Assembly (NCBI RefSeq): GCF_001429395.1
Contig: NZ_LMJT01000041.1
Coordinates: 324,062 to 388,061 of the forward strand
Direction: 5' to 3'
DNA: 64,000 nt
Source of the DNA: Allobosea sp. Root381
GTDB taxonomy: Bacteria; Pseudomonadota; Alphaproteobacteria; Rhizobiales; Beijerinckiaceae
Part shown: in pieces, positions 1-8,096 of the stretch
How the letters are laid out: the number at the start of each line of letters is the position of its first letter
Numbering within the stretch: the first letter of the stretch is position 1
Program-made: the position numbers and the translations under genes
The notes under the pieces: generated by a model
The model's database searches: none
Seen by the model: only the letters and a program-made list of their open reading frames with translations
What the model was told of the DNA's origin: nothing

Positions 1-15
1 CTGGAACGCTATTCC

Positions 16-104
16 CGTCATTGCGAGGAGCGTCAGCGACGAAGCAATCCAGGGGCTGCAGCTCTCTGCATCCCTGGATTGCTTCGCTGCGCTCGCAATG
101 ACGG
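16..104. repeat. Palindromic intergenic repeat, family A copy 1
   Basis: Imperfect palindrome of about 89 bp. The outer arms are CGTCATTGCGAGGAGCG and GCTCGCAATGACG; the inner arms are GAAGCAATCCAG and CTGGATTGCTTC. Relatives lie at 3063, 38838 and 42725. It sits 39 nt beyond the helicase stop codon, so it could fold at the 3' end of that transcript. Function is not known. Confidence 0.85.
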
Positions 105-143
105 CAACCGAAACGCTGGCGGAGCCGCATCGGCGCCTGACGA

Positions 144-2270
144 TCAGCGATCGTCGCGGCGCGGCGGCTTCTTGCCCTTGAACGGCTTTCCGGCAGGCCG
201 GCTGTCGCCGTCGCGCGAGGCAGGCTTCCCGGCGAATGATTTGTCGCCAAAAGACTTTTCGCCAAGCGACTTGCCCGCATAGGGCTTCCTCTCGCCGAAC
301 TTGCCCGCAGGAGGCTTGCCCGGGCCGGACTTGCCGCCAGGCCTGAACGAGACGTTCGGGTCGGACAGCTGCTCGCGGTCGCTGCGCACGGGATCGTAGG
401 GCTTGGCCGCGCCGAAGGGCTTCGACTTCCCCTCATAGGCTTTCTTCTTGCCCTCATAGGGCTTCCGCTCGCCGCCCTCATACGGCTTCTTCTCATAGGC
501 CCTGGCCGGGGCACGCGCTTCGCGCTCGGGCCGGGCATACGTCGAAGGCGCATGGCTCGCCTTGTCGGCGAAAGGCTTGGCCGGACGACGCTCCTCTTCA
601 CCGGTCACGGGCTCGATCACGATCTTGTCGCGGTCGACCGCTTTGGCCAGTTCGTAGAAGCGCTCGGCGACATCGGCATCGATCTCGACCTTGGTCTCCT
701 TGTCGAAGATGCGGATCGCGCCGACCTCGTCGCGCGTGATCTTGCCGCGACGGCAGATCATCGGCAGGAGCTGGCGCGGATCGGCGCCATCCTTGCGACC
801 GATGTTCAGGCGGAACCAAACCGTGTCGCCGCGCGGGCCGGCCTTGCGCGGGCCATCCGAACGCGGGCTGCCTTCGCGATTCTCGCCGAAGCGAGGCGCA
901 CCTTCACGCGGCGCATAATCCTCACGCGCACGGGCGGGGCGGCGTTCGTCGCGCGCGAAGTTCGGATCGCCGACCTCCTCGGCCGCTGGCAGCCGCGCGC
1001 GGTAGACGCGCACCAGCGCGGCCGCAATCTCGTTGATAGAGCGGCCGGCCAGCAGCGCCTCGACCATGGCGGCATCGACCTCGCCGGGTTCACCGGTCAG
1101 GATCGGGTCGTTGAGCAGCCGCTCCTTGTCGAGCGCGCGGATCTCGTCCTGCGTCGGCGGCCCGGCCCAGACGGCCTCGACCTTGGCCTCGGCCAGCAGC
1201 ATCTCGGCCTTGCGGCGACGTGACGGCGGCACAAGCAGCACGCTGGTGCCCTTGTTGCCGGCACGGCCGGTGCGGCCGGAGCGATGCTGCATCACCTCCG
1301 GATCGTTCGGAAGTTCGGCATGGATGACGAGAGTCAGCCCCGGCAGGTCGATGCCGCGCGCGGCGACGTCGGTCGCGACGCAGACCCTGGCCCGGCCGTC
1401 GCGCAGAGCCTGCAGCGCCGAATTGCGCTCGCTCTGCGAGAGTTCGCCCGACAACGCCACGGCCGAGAAGCCGCGCTCGAGCAGGATTGCCTCGAGATGG
1501 CGCACCGCATTGCGAGTGTTGCAGAAGACGAGCGAGCAGGCGGCATCGTGGAAGCGCAGCAGGTTGACGACGGCGAGCTCGGCTTCCTTCGGATAGACGC
1601 GGATCGCGCGGTACTCGATGTCGGCATGGCCGCCGGGCGTGCCGGCGACCTCGATGCGCAGCGCATCGTTCTGGTAGCTTTTGGCGAGCTGGATGATCGC
1701 CTTGGGCAGCGTCGCCGAGAACAGCAGGCTGCGCCGGCCTTCCGGCGTGGTCTTTAGGATGAATTCGAGATCGTCGCGGAAGCCGAGATCGAGCATCTCG
1801 TCGGCCTCGTCGAGCACGACGGCCTTGAGCGCTGAAACGTCGAGGCGATGGCGCTCGATATGGTCGCGCAGACGGCCCGGCGTGCCGACGACGATATGGG
1901 CGCCCTCGTCGAGCAGGGCCGCCTCGCGGCGCGGATCCATGCCGCCGACGCAGGCGATGACACGGGCATTGGCGTGCTTGTAGAGCCAGGCCAGTTCGCG
2001 CTGGACCTGCAGCGCCAGTTCGCGCGTCGGCGCGATGATCAGCGCCAGCGGCTGTCCGGCGCGACCGAAGGCTTCGGCCTCGCCGAGCAGCGTCGAGCCG
2101 ATGGCCAGGCCATAGGCGACGGTCTTGCCGGAGCCGGTCTGCGACGAGACGAGCAGGTCGCGCCCGGAGGCGGCCTCCTCCAGCACGGCGTTCTGCACCG
2201 GCGTCGGATCGGAGTAATTGCGGTCGGCGAGCGCGCGCGCGAGCGGCGGGCTCGTGGTCAGAAAGGACAT
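144..2270 (-). CDS. DEAD-box ATP-dependent RNA helicase with DbpA-type RNA-binding domain
   Basis: A 708-residue cytoplasmic RNA helicase that unwinds RNA using ATP, probably in ribosome assembly or RNA decay. The RecA-like core shows a Q motif (about 20-26), motif I SQTGSGKT (43-50), PTRELALQ (81-88), DEAD (154-157), SAT (185-187), then ATDVAARGID and HRSGRTGRAG in the second RecA domain. After a charged linker comes a DbpA/CsdA-like RNA-binding domain (about 480-555, starting near DTVWFRLNIG). The last 150 or so residues are a disordered Lys/Gly/Tyr-rich tail with repeated KPYEG- and KSFG-like units, probably non-specific RNA contact. It is closest in layout to the CsdA/DeaD group, but which paralogue it is cannot be settled here. 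Confidence 0.95.
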   Translation of the reverse strand: MSFLTTSPPLARALADRNYSDPTPVQNAVLEEAASGRDLLVSSQTGSGKTVAYGLAIGSTLLGEAEAFGRAGQPLALIIAPTRELALQVQRELAWLYKHANARVIACVGGMDPRREAALLDEGAHIVVGTPGRLRDHIERHRLDVSALKAVVLDEADEMLDLGFRDDLEFILKTTPEGRRSLLFSATLPKAIIQLAKSYQNDALRIEVAGTPGGHADIEYRAIRVYPKEAELAVVNLLRFHDAACSLVFCNTRNAVRHLEAILLERGFSAVALSGELSQSERNSALQALRDGRARVCVATDVAARGIDLPGLTLVIHAELPNDPEVMQHRSGRTGRAGNKGTSVLLVPPSRRRKAEMLLAEAKVEAVWAGPPTQDEIRALDKERLLNDPILTGEPGEVDAAMVEALLAGRSINEIAAALVRVYRARLPAAEEVGDPNFARDERRPARAREDYAPREGAPRFGENREGSPRSDGPRKAGPRGDTVWFRLNIGRKDGADPRQLLPMICRRGKITRDEVGAIRIFDKETKVEIDADVAERFYELAKAVDRDKIVIEPVTGEEERRPAKPFADKASHAPSTYARPEREARAPARAYEKKPYEGGERKPYEGKKKAYEGKSKPFGAAKPYDPVRSDREQLSDPNVSFRPGGKSGPGKPPAGKFGERKPYAGKSLGEKSFGDKSFAGKPASRDGDSRPAGKPFKGKKPPRRDDR

Positions 2271-2678
2271 GGGTTGTCGGGCCTAGGGTTACGGCGCGGA
2301 ATCGGAAGACGGCGCAGGACGGGAGCGATGGGCGTCAGCGCAGCCATCGATTGCAGCGGCTCTTAGCGCAAAATATGACGGAAAGAAACTGTTGCGGCGC
2401 ACAACACGAAAATACCGCCTGTTCTTCTGCGCCACCAGATCTAGAGAAGCTGCGTTGCCCTCGATCATCCCACACCGTCATTCCGGACATCCGCGCCAGC
2501 GGCGCCCGGAATGGGCGTGGGGATGACGGCGCGGGGATGACGGCGGACAAAGCTCTTGAAATCCCCCACTTCGTTTCGCGATGAGGGCTGTGGAGCCAAC
2601 GAGATCGTTCGCCCACCCACACTTGACGACTCAGGCTCACCGCGCGATTCCGCCGCCCTTGCAAGGAGATCGGTGCGG
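2271..2678. other. Intergenic region, divergent upstream sequences
   Basis: This 408-nt gap separates the divergent helicase and small secreted protein genes. The part near 2360-2420 is AT-richer than its surroundings and probably holds the helicase promoter or leader, but I cannot assign a -35/-10 pair. The centre carries a degenerate palindrome (2476-2529). No convincing gene is present. Confidence 0.5.
2476..2529. repeat. Degenerate palindromic repeat, family B
   Basis: Opens with CGTCATTCCGGACATCCGCG and closes with GGGGATGACGG, with an inner GGCGCCCGGAAT. It resembles the CATTCCGG/CCGGAATGAC palindromes at 34649 and 59615 but is worn, so pairing is only partial. Confidence 0.5.
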
Positions 2679-3053
2679 ATGCGGTTGGCGATTATCGCGG
2701 TGTTGATGGCGACGGGTATGGCGGCTCACGCCCAGGATGGCGCCCATATGATGACGCTGGCCGAGGTCAAGCAGCGCCGGGTCGAGCTCGCCGGGCTGTT
2801 CATCCGCGTAGAGAACGTGACGATCACCGGTTTCTCGATGTCACGCGGCGGCCTCGCCAGCGATGCCAGCGGCGGCGTGCACCTCGATGACGGCGGCATG
2901 CCGCTCGACACCATCACCTATCTCGAACGGAACTGTGCGCGGGCCGGCACCCAGGCGGCCCCGGCCGGATGCCGCGGAGCGCTGGAGTTCACCGTGGGAC
3001 AGCCGCGCGGCGCCTTCACCGTCAGCGACGCGCAGTTCATCCCGCAGCGTTGA
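2679..3053 (+). CDS. Small secreted protein of unknown function
   Basis: 124 residues. The N-terminus (MRLAIIAVLMATGMAAHA, then QDG) is a clear Sec signal peptide with an AHA cleavage site, so the mature protein is probably periplasmic. The ATG at 2679 is chosen because AAGGAG lies about 10 nt upstream and the signal peptide begins exactly there; the frame is open further upstream but that extension looks non-coding. The mature part contains two cysteines (near NCARAG and GCRGAL) that may form a disulphide, and alternating beta-strand-like segments (VELAGLFIRVENVTI) suggestive of a small barrel. I do not recognise a named family. A family-A repeat follows 10 nt after the stop. Confidence 0.75.
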   Translation: MRLAIIAVLMATGMAAHAQDGAHMMTLAEVKQRRVELAGLFIRVENVTITGFSMSRGGLASDASGGVHLDDGGMPLDTITYLERNCARAGTQAAPAGCRGALEFTVGQPRGAFTVSDAQFIPQR

Positions 3054-3062
3054 CCTCCCTCT

Positions 3063-3145
3063 CGTCATTGCGAGCGAAGCGAAGCAATCCAGGGGCGGGG
3101 GCGCTCTACCTCCTCCTGGATTGCTTCGCTTCGCTCGCAATGACG
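3063..3145. repeat. Palindromic intergenic repeat, family A copy 2
   Basis: An 83-bp palindrome with arms CGTCATTGCGAGCGAAGCG and CGCTTCGCTCGCAATGACG (read inward). This is the most symmetrical copy in the window. It lies between a stop codon (3053) and the start of the next gene (3172) on the same strand, so it would be transcribed within any shared message. Confidence 0.85.
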
Positions 3146-3171
3146 AAATGGGAGCAATGGGAGGGATTCGC

Positions 3172-3990
3172 ATGGGCCAGCCACGCCATTTCGGCCGCCA
3201 TGAGGTCTCGATCCTCCATGACGGCTATTTCGAAGCGCCCTCCGGCGTGCTGACCCATGTCGCCGGCGAGCAGGCGCGGCGCGAGACCGTCAGGCGATGG
3301 GGCTCCCAGACGATCCGCATCGTCGTCAACTGCTTCCTGCTGCGCGGCCCGGACGGCATCACGCTGGTCGATGCCGGGACCGGAACCGCCTGGGGAGAGG
3401 CCTACGGCCATGCGCGCACGGCCCTGCGCGACCTCGGCATCGCGCCAACTGATGTGCGGCGCGTCCTGCTGACCCATCTCCATGGCGACCACGCGCTCGG
3501 CCTCGTCGATGGCGACCTGTCCTATTTCCCAAACGCCGAGATCGTCATCCCCGCAGCCGACCTCGCCCATTTCGCCGATGAGGCGAAGCGCACCGTCACG
3601 CCCAAGGCCCGTCAGGGCGGCTTCGATATCGCGGCGGCGCTGCAGCACCTCTACGCCGGCCTCATCCGCACCGCCGAGCCTGGCCCCGTGCTGCCGGGCA
3701 TCGACCTCGTCGCGCTGCCCGGCCACACCTACGGCCATGGCGGCTATCTGATCGAAGACCCCGCGCGCAGCCTGCTGCTCTGGGGTGACGCCCTGCACCT
3801 TGCAGCCTTTCAGGCTGCCGATCCCGAGATCGGCCTGGCCTACGATCTCGACGGCGCGATGGCCGCAAATACGCGCCGCGATATCCTCGCCCGCGCCGCT
3901 CGCAAAGGCTGGGCCGTGTCCGGCGGGCATATCGAGGGCTTCAAGTCTGTCCGGGAAAGCGGAAGCGGCTACGAACTGGCCGGGACTTGA
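3172..3990 (+). CDS. MBL-fold metallo-hydrolase
   Basis: A 272-residue cytoplasmic metallo-beta-lactamase-fold hydrolase. The zinc-binding motif THLHGDH is at about 101-107, with later ligands probably in LPGHTYGHGGY and LLLWGDALH. No signal peptide is visible. The layout matches the lactonase/glyoxalase-II-like group, but the substrate cannot be read from sequence. Start ATG 3172 is preferred over in-frame ATGs at 3148 and 3157 because GGAGGG lies 6 nt before it. The gene begins only 27 nt after a family-A repeat. It is convergent with recN, whose stop is 6 nt away. Confidence 0.88.
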   Translation: MGQPRHFGRHEVSILHDGYFEAPSGVLTHVAGEQARRETVRRWGSQTIRIVVNCFLLRGPDGITLVDAGTGTAWGEAYGHARTALRDLGIAPTDVRRVLLTHLHGDHALGLVDGDLSYFPNAEIVIPAADLAHFADEAKRTVTPKARQGGFDIAAALQHLYAGLIRTAEPGPVLPGIDLVALPGHTYGHGGYLIEDPARSLLLWGDALHLAAFQAADPEIGLAYDLDGAMAANTRRDILARAARKGWAVSGGHIEGFKSVRESGSGYELAGT

Positions 3991-3996
3991 GCGCGG

Positions 3997-5682
3997 TCAG
4001 CCCTTGACGCCGGCGGCCTCGAGCAGCCGCCCGGCGGCTGCCCTCGCCTCCTCGGTGATCGAGGCGCCGGCGAGCATACGGGCGATCTCCTCGCGCCGCG
4101 CCTGATCCTCCAGACCGGCGACGCGCGTCACGGTGCGTGATGCGGCATCGCCATCCAGGGCCGATTTCGCGATCAGGAAATGTTGGGCCGCCTTGGCAGC
4201 GACCTGGGGCGCATGGGTCACCGAGATCACCTGCACCTTGCCGGCGAGCCGCGCCAGCCGCTCCCCTATGGCATCCGCCACCGCCCCGCCGACTCCGGTG
4301 TCGATCTCGTCGAAGACCAGCGTCGGCGCCGAGCCGCGCTCGGCCAGCACGACCTTGAGCGCCAGCATGAAGCGCGACAACTCACCGCCCGAAGCGACCT
4401 TCATCATCGGCCCCGGCCGCGTGCCCGGATTGGTCTCGACCCAGAATTCGACGCGGTCGAAGCCTTCCGGCCCGCGCGCGTCCGCGTCGCTGTCGATCCG
4501 GGTGATGAAGCGTGCGCGCTCCAATTTCAGCGGCGGCAGCTCTGCCTTGACGGCTGAGTCGAGCCGGGTCGCCGCCTTGTGGCGCGCCTCCGACAACGCG
4601 CGCGCCAGCTTGAGATAGGCGGCCTCGGCTTGCCTGAGCTCGTCCTCCAGCCGGCCGAGCGAGGTCTCGCTCTCGTCGAGCGCGGCGAGGTCTCCCTCCA
4701 TGCTCTCCGCCAGCACGACTAGGCCGTCCACAGGCACGTCGTATTTTCGGGCCGCGCCACGCAGCGCGAACAGGCGTTCCTCGACGCGCTCCTGCTCGCG
4801 CGGGTCGTATTCGGCCGCGCGCATGCCGGCGGCCAGCGTCTCGCCGGCTTCCTCCAGGGCGACGATCGCCGTGTTCAGCGCAGCCAGCGAGGGGTCGATC
4901 AGCTCCGGCGCCTGGCCGGCGCGGCGTTCGAGCCGGCGCAGCACGGCCGACAGCGCAGCGATGGGAGAGCCCTGCCCGCCTACGGCCTCGTAGCCGTCGA
5001 TCAGGTCGCGAGCGACCTTCTCCGCCTGCATCATGCCCTGGCGCGCGGCGGCGAGCGCCTCCTCCTCGCCCGGCCGCGGCGCGAGCTTGCCGAGCTCGGC
5101 CACCGCATGGCGCAGGAAATCGGCCTCCTTGCGCGCGGCCTCGACGCGGATGCGCTGCGCCTGCAGGGCCTGGCGGGCACGCTTCAGCGTCTCGCTCGAA
5201 GCCGCGACCGCTTCGGCCTGCGCCTCGAAGCCGCCGAAGCCGTCGAGGATCACCCGGTGCTGGGCGGGGTCGCTCAGCGCGCGGTCATCATGCTGTCCGT
5301 GAATCTCGACGATCGCGGCCCCGATCATCCGCAGGATCTGGACGCTGACCGGCTGGTCGTTGACGAAGGCGCGGGTGCGCCCATCTGCATATTGCACCCG
5401 GCGCAGGATCAGGTCGCCATCGGTGTCGATTTCCTGCGCCTGGGCGAGCTTGCGCGCCGCATGGTCGCCGGCGAGGTCGAAGACGGCGCTGACCTGCCCC
5501 TGCGCCTCGCCATGGCGTACGAGGCCACCGTCGCCGCGGCCGCCCAGAGCCAGCGCGAAACCGTCGAGCAGGATCGACTTGCCGGCGCCGGTCTCACCGG
5601 TGAGCACGCTCAAGCCGTCGCGGAACGCCAGGTCGAGACGGTCGATCAGGACGATGTCGCGTATCGACAGCTGGACCAGCAT
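3997..5682 (-). CDS. recN: DNA repair protein RecN
   Basis: A 561-residue SMC-like ATPase for double-strand break repair, holding DNA ends together during recombination. It has Walker A GETGAGKS at about 29-36, a central coiled-coil-rich section (about 150-370, many Ala/Glu/Arg heptad-like stretches), the signature SGGELSRF and Walker B LVFDEIDTGVGG near the C-terminus. Length is normal for RecN (about 550). It ends the long minus-strand cluster, 62 nt downstream of bamD, an arrangement common in Rhizobiales. No LexA-type box is evident in the short gap, so expression probably comes largely from upstream read-through. Confidence 0.97.
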   Translation of the reverse strand: MLVQLSIRDIVLIDRLDLAFRDGLSVLTGETGAGKSILLDGFALALGGRGDGGLVRHGEAQGQVSAVFDLAGDHAARKLAQAQEIDTDGDLILRRVQYADGRTRAFVNDQPVSVQILRMIGAAIVEIHGQHDDRALSDPAQHRVILDGFGGFEAQAEAVAASSETLKRARQALQAQRIRVEAARKEADFLRHAVAELGKLAPRPGEEEALAAARQGMMQAEKVARDLIDGYEAVGGQGSPIAALSAVLRRLERRAGQAPELIDPSLAALNTAIVALEEAGETLAAGMRAAEYDPREQERVEERLFALRGAARKYDVPVDGLVVLAESMEGDLAALDESETSLGRLEDELRQAEAAYLKLARALSEARHKAATRLDSAVKAELPPLKLERARFITRIDSDADARGPEGFDRVEFWVETNPGTRPGPMMKVASGGELSRFMLALKVVLAERGSAPTLVFDEIDTGVGGAVADAIGERLARLAGKVQVISVTHAPQVAAKAAQHFLIAKSALDGDAASRTVTRVAGLEDQARREEIARMLAGASITEEARAAAGRLLEAAGVKG

Positions 5683-5744
5683 GGACGTCAGCGCAGGCTC
5701 GGGAGGCAGGGCATGCGCGAACGCCTCCTATGCGGGTGAAGCGA

Positions 5745-6668
5745 TCAGAGGCGGCCGAACCCGACGATGCCGGTGACGGCGCGCGAGAAGCCCTGGAAGG
5801 CGCGGCTGATATAGGAGCCACGATCCTCGCGCGGCTCCAGGCCGCCGCTCTGCAGAAGGGCGTAGGCGTCCTTGTACCAGGGGCTGTCGGGGAAGTTGTG
5901 CCCGAGCACGGCTGCGGCCGTCTGCGCCTCGTTGGTGATGCCCATCGCCATGTAGGCCTCGGTCAGGCGCATCAGCGCCTCCTCGACATGGCGCGTGGTC
6001 TGGTACTTGATGATGACGTCGCGGAAGCGGTTCACCGCGCCCGTGTAGTTGCGCTTCTCGAGATAGAAGCGACCGACATTCATCTCCTTGCCGGCGAGCT
6101 GGTCGCGCGCCACCAGGAGCTTCTCCCTCGCGTCGATCACATATTCCGACTGGGGATACTTCGCCAGCAGCTCCTCGAACGCGACGATGGCGAGCTGGGT
6201 GCGCTCCTGGTCGCGCGTCGCGTCCGGGATCTGGTTGTAGTACGACATCGCCATCAGATACTGCGCATAGGCCGCATCCGGGCTCGCCGGGTTCTGCGCG
6301 ATGAAGCGCTTGGAGGCGGTGATCGTCTCCTCCCACTTCGACGCCTGGTAATTGGTGTAGGCGGTGAGGATCAGGCCCCGTTTGGCATAGGGCGAGAACG
6401 GCGAGTGCTTGTCGATCTCGTCGAACTTCTTGGCCGCGCCTTCGCTGTCGCCGTTCTGCAGGCGCGCCAGGCCCTCATTGTAGAGCTTGTCGGCCGGGAC
6501 GACCTCAGTCACCTCGGGCTTGTAGACCTCGGGACGGTCGAAGGGATTGAGCGCCGAGACGGTGTCGCAGCCGCCGAGCAGCAGGGCCGCACCGACAGCC
6601 AGGGCAGCGCCCTTCCACATCGATTCGGCGCGCTGGGTTGTCGGATTCTTCAGCCGCATTGCGCTCAC
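5745..6668 (-). CDS. bamD: Outer membrane assembly lipoprotein BamD
   Basis: A 307-residue lipoprotein of the BAM complex that inserts beta-barrel proteins into the outer membrane. The signal peptide ends in a lipobox LLGGC with the lipidated Cys at about residue 34. Five TPR-like helical repeats follow (for example ADKLYNEGLARLQNGDSEGA and the VAFEELLAKYPQSEYV segment), as in the YfiO/BamD family. The start is a GTG at 6668 with AGAGGA about 8 nt upstream; an ATG three codons inside (6659) is the alternative. It lies between lpxC and recN on the same strand, so envelope assembly follows division genes in this cluster. Confidence 0.95.
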   Translation of the reverse strand: MSAMRLKNPTTQRAESMWKGAALAVGAALLLGGCDTVSALNPFDRPEVYKPEVTEVVPADKLYNEGLARLQNGDSEGAAKKFDEIDKHSPFSPYAKRGLILTAYTNYQASKWEETITASKRFIAQNPASPDAAYAQYLMAMSYYNQIPDATRDQERTQLAIVAFEELLAKYPQSEYVIDAREKLLVARDQLAGKEMNVGRFYLEKRNYTGAVNRFRDVIIKYQTTRHVEEALMRLTEAYMAMGITNEAQTAAAVLGHNFPDSPWYKDAYALLQSGGLEPREDRGSYISRAFQGFSRAVTGIVGFGRL

Positions 6669-6839
6669 GTCGTCCGTCCTCTTGTATCATCGTCCCGCCA
6701 GGCGGGATGCATGCCTTACCTCAGACGCCGCAGACGCGCCACTGCCGAAAGCATGAGCTCGCGGCGGCAGCGCCGTCTATTCGACAGAAACCCGGCGACA
6801 GGAAGGCGGGCGCGACAGAAGCCCGCAGGCGGAAGCCGC

Positions 6840-7787
6840 TCAGTGAACGTCCGGCGCGAAGGCTGCCGGGGCGGCCGCGGCCATCTGGACGGTGCGGCGC
6901 GCCGCATAAACCGGCTCGGCCTCGACGATCGCGTAATTGGCGCGGTCGGCGAAGAGGGCCTCCAGGATGCGGACATTCATGCGATGACCGCCGCAATAGG
7001 AGCGGAACTCGCCCTGGAGCGGATAGCCGGCCAGCGCCAGATCGCCGATCGCGTCGAGAACCTTGTGGCGCACGAACTCGTCGCCGTAGCGCAGGCCCTC
7101 GGGGTTGATCACCTTGTCCTCACCGATGGCGACGGTGTTGTCGAGCGAGGCGCCGAGCGCGAAGCCCGCCTTCCAGAGCTGCTCGACATCGCGCATGAAG
7201 CCGAAGGTGCGGGCCCGGGAAATTTCCTGTGAATAGGCGGACGGCTCGAGATCAAAGACCTTACGCTGGCGGCCGATCACCGCCGTGTCGAAGTCGATCT
7301 CGACATCGAGGCGGAAGCCGGCCTCGGAGGGAACCAGCTCGGCGAAGGCGCGGCCATGCTCGACCCGCACCGGCTGCAGGATCTTGAGGTAGCGCCGCGC
7401 GGCCGAAAGCGCGACGATGCCCGTCGCCTCGATCGCGGCCACGAATTCGGCGGCGCTGCCGTCCATGATCGGCATCTCGGGGCCGTCAATCTCGACGAGC
7501 ACATTGTCGAGGCTCAAGCCCGCGCAGGCCGACATCAGATGCTCGATGGTGGCGACGGAGGCCGAAGCGCTGTCGCCGATCACCGTGCAGAGCTCGGTCG
7601 CGCTGACCTTGGTATGCTTGGCGTGGATCAGCTGGGCCGGGCTGTTCTCGAGCCCCTGGCGGAGGAACACGATCCCGGAATTGGCGCTGGAGGGCTTCAG
7701 GCAGATCGTCGCCGGAGCCCCGGAATGCACGCCGATCCCGCTCAGGGTGACGGGTGCGCGCAGGGTCGTCTGCCGATCGAAGTTCAT
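6840..7787 (-). CDS. lpxC: UDP-3-O-acyl-N-acetylglucosamine deacetylase LpxC
   Basis: Zinc deacetylase for the first committed step of lipid A synthesis. Evidence is the start MNFDRQTTLRAPVTLSGIGV, the zinc-ligand segment EHLMSACAGL, the second ligand/catalytic segment HKVLDAIGDLAL and GGHRMNVRILEALF near the C-terminus. From ATG 7787 it is 315 residues, the usual family size. The frame stays open to an ATG at 7838, but those 17 extra Arg-rich residues are unlike LpxC and lack a ribosome-binding site. It is separated from ftsZ by a strong terminator, so it probably has its own promoter. Two TTGTAACA direct repeats lie upstream (7939-7984). Confidence 0.95.
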   Translation of the reverse strand: MNFDRQTTLRAPVTLSGIGVHSGAPATICLKPSSANSGIVFLRQGLENSPAQLIHAKHTKVSATELCTVIGDSASASVATIEHLMSACAGLSLDNVLVEIDGPEMPIMDGSAAEFVAAIEATGIVALSAARRYLKILQPVRVEHGRAFAELVPSEAGFRLDVEIDFDTAVIGRQRKVFDLEPSAYSQEISRARTFGFMRDVEQLWKAGFALGASLDNTVAIGEDKVINPEGLRYGDEFVRHKVLDAIGDLALAGYPLQGEFRSYCGGHRMNVRILEALFADRANYAIVEAEPVYAARRTVQMAAAAPAAFAPDVH

Positions 7788-7938
7788 TCCGATATCCAAT
7801 CCTGATCGCGGACGGCGCCGTTTCATGTGCTCAGGCACCGGAACGGCAGATCGTCGGCGATACTTCTGAAACGCGGCATCGGGCCAGGCCCGAATCCGGT
7901 ATCGCGTCGTGCAGGTGCAACATAAGCGCCCGAAGCAT

Positions 7939-7984
7939 TGTTACAAAATCACGCTTTCTTTCGCTCTGTTACAATTTTCCGGAT
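7939..7984. promoter_or_regulatory. Pair of TTGTAACA direct repeats upstream of lpxC
   Basis: On the minus strand TTGTAACA occurs twice, 38 bp apart, in an AT-rich patch of the 309-nt gap between ftsZ and lpxC (plus-strand TGTTACAA at 7939 and 7977). A repeated octamer in such an AT-poor genome suggests a promoter or protein-binding site, but I cannot name a factor. Apart from this and the terminator at 8038 the gap shows nothing. Confidence 0.4.
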
Positions 7985-8037
7985 AGGGAACGCCTCGCCA
8001 ATCGCCTGTAATCATTCGCGTTTTCAGGACGGAAGAA

Positions 8038-8063
8038 CCCCGGCGCGGATGGCCGCGCCGGGG
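8038..8063 (-). terminator. Rho-independent terminator of ftsZ
   Basis: A perfect 11-bp GC stem (CCCCGGCGCGG / CCGCGCCGGGG) with a 4-nt loop, followed on the minus strand by TTCTTCC. It lies 33 nt beyond the ftsZ stop, so most dcw transcripts should end here and lpxC would need its own promoter. Confidence 0.8.
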
Positions 8064-8096
8064 TATGTTACATGGGCTCGAAAGCCGGCCTGAGCC

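Noticed and set aside
16..104. Family-A repeats as CRISPR repeats
   Set aside because: The copies are isolated, tens of kilobases apart and palindromic, with no regular spacer array or cas genes.
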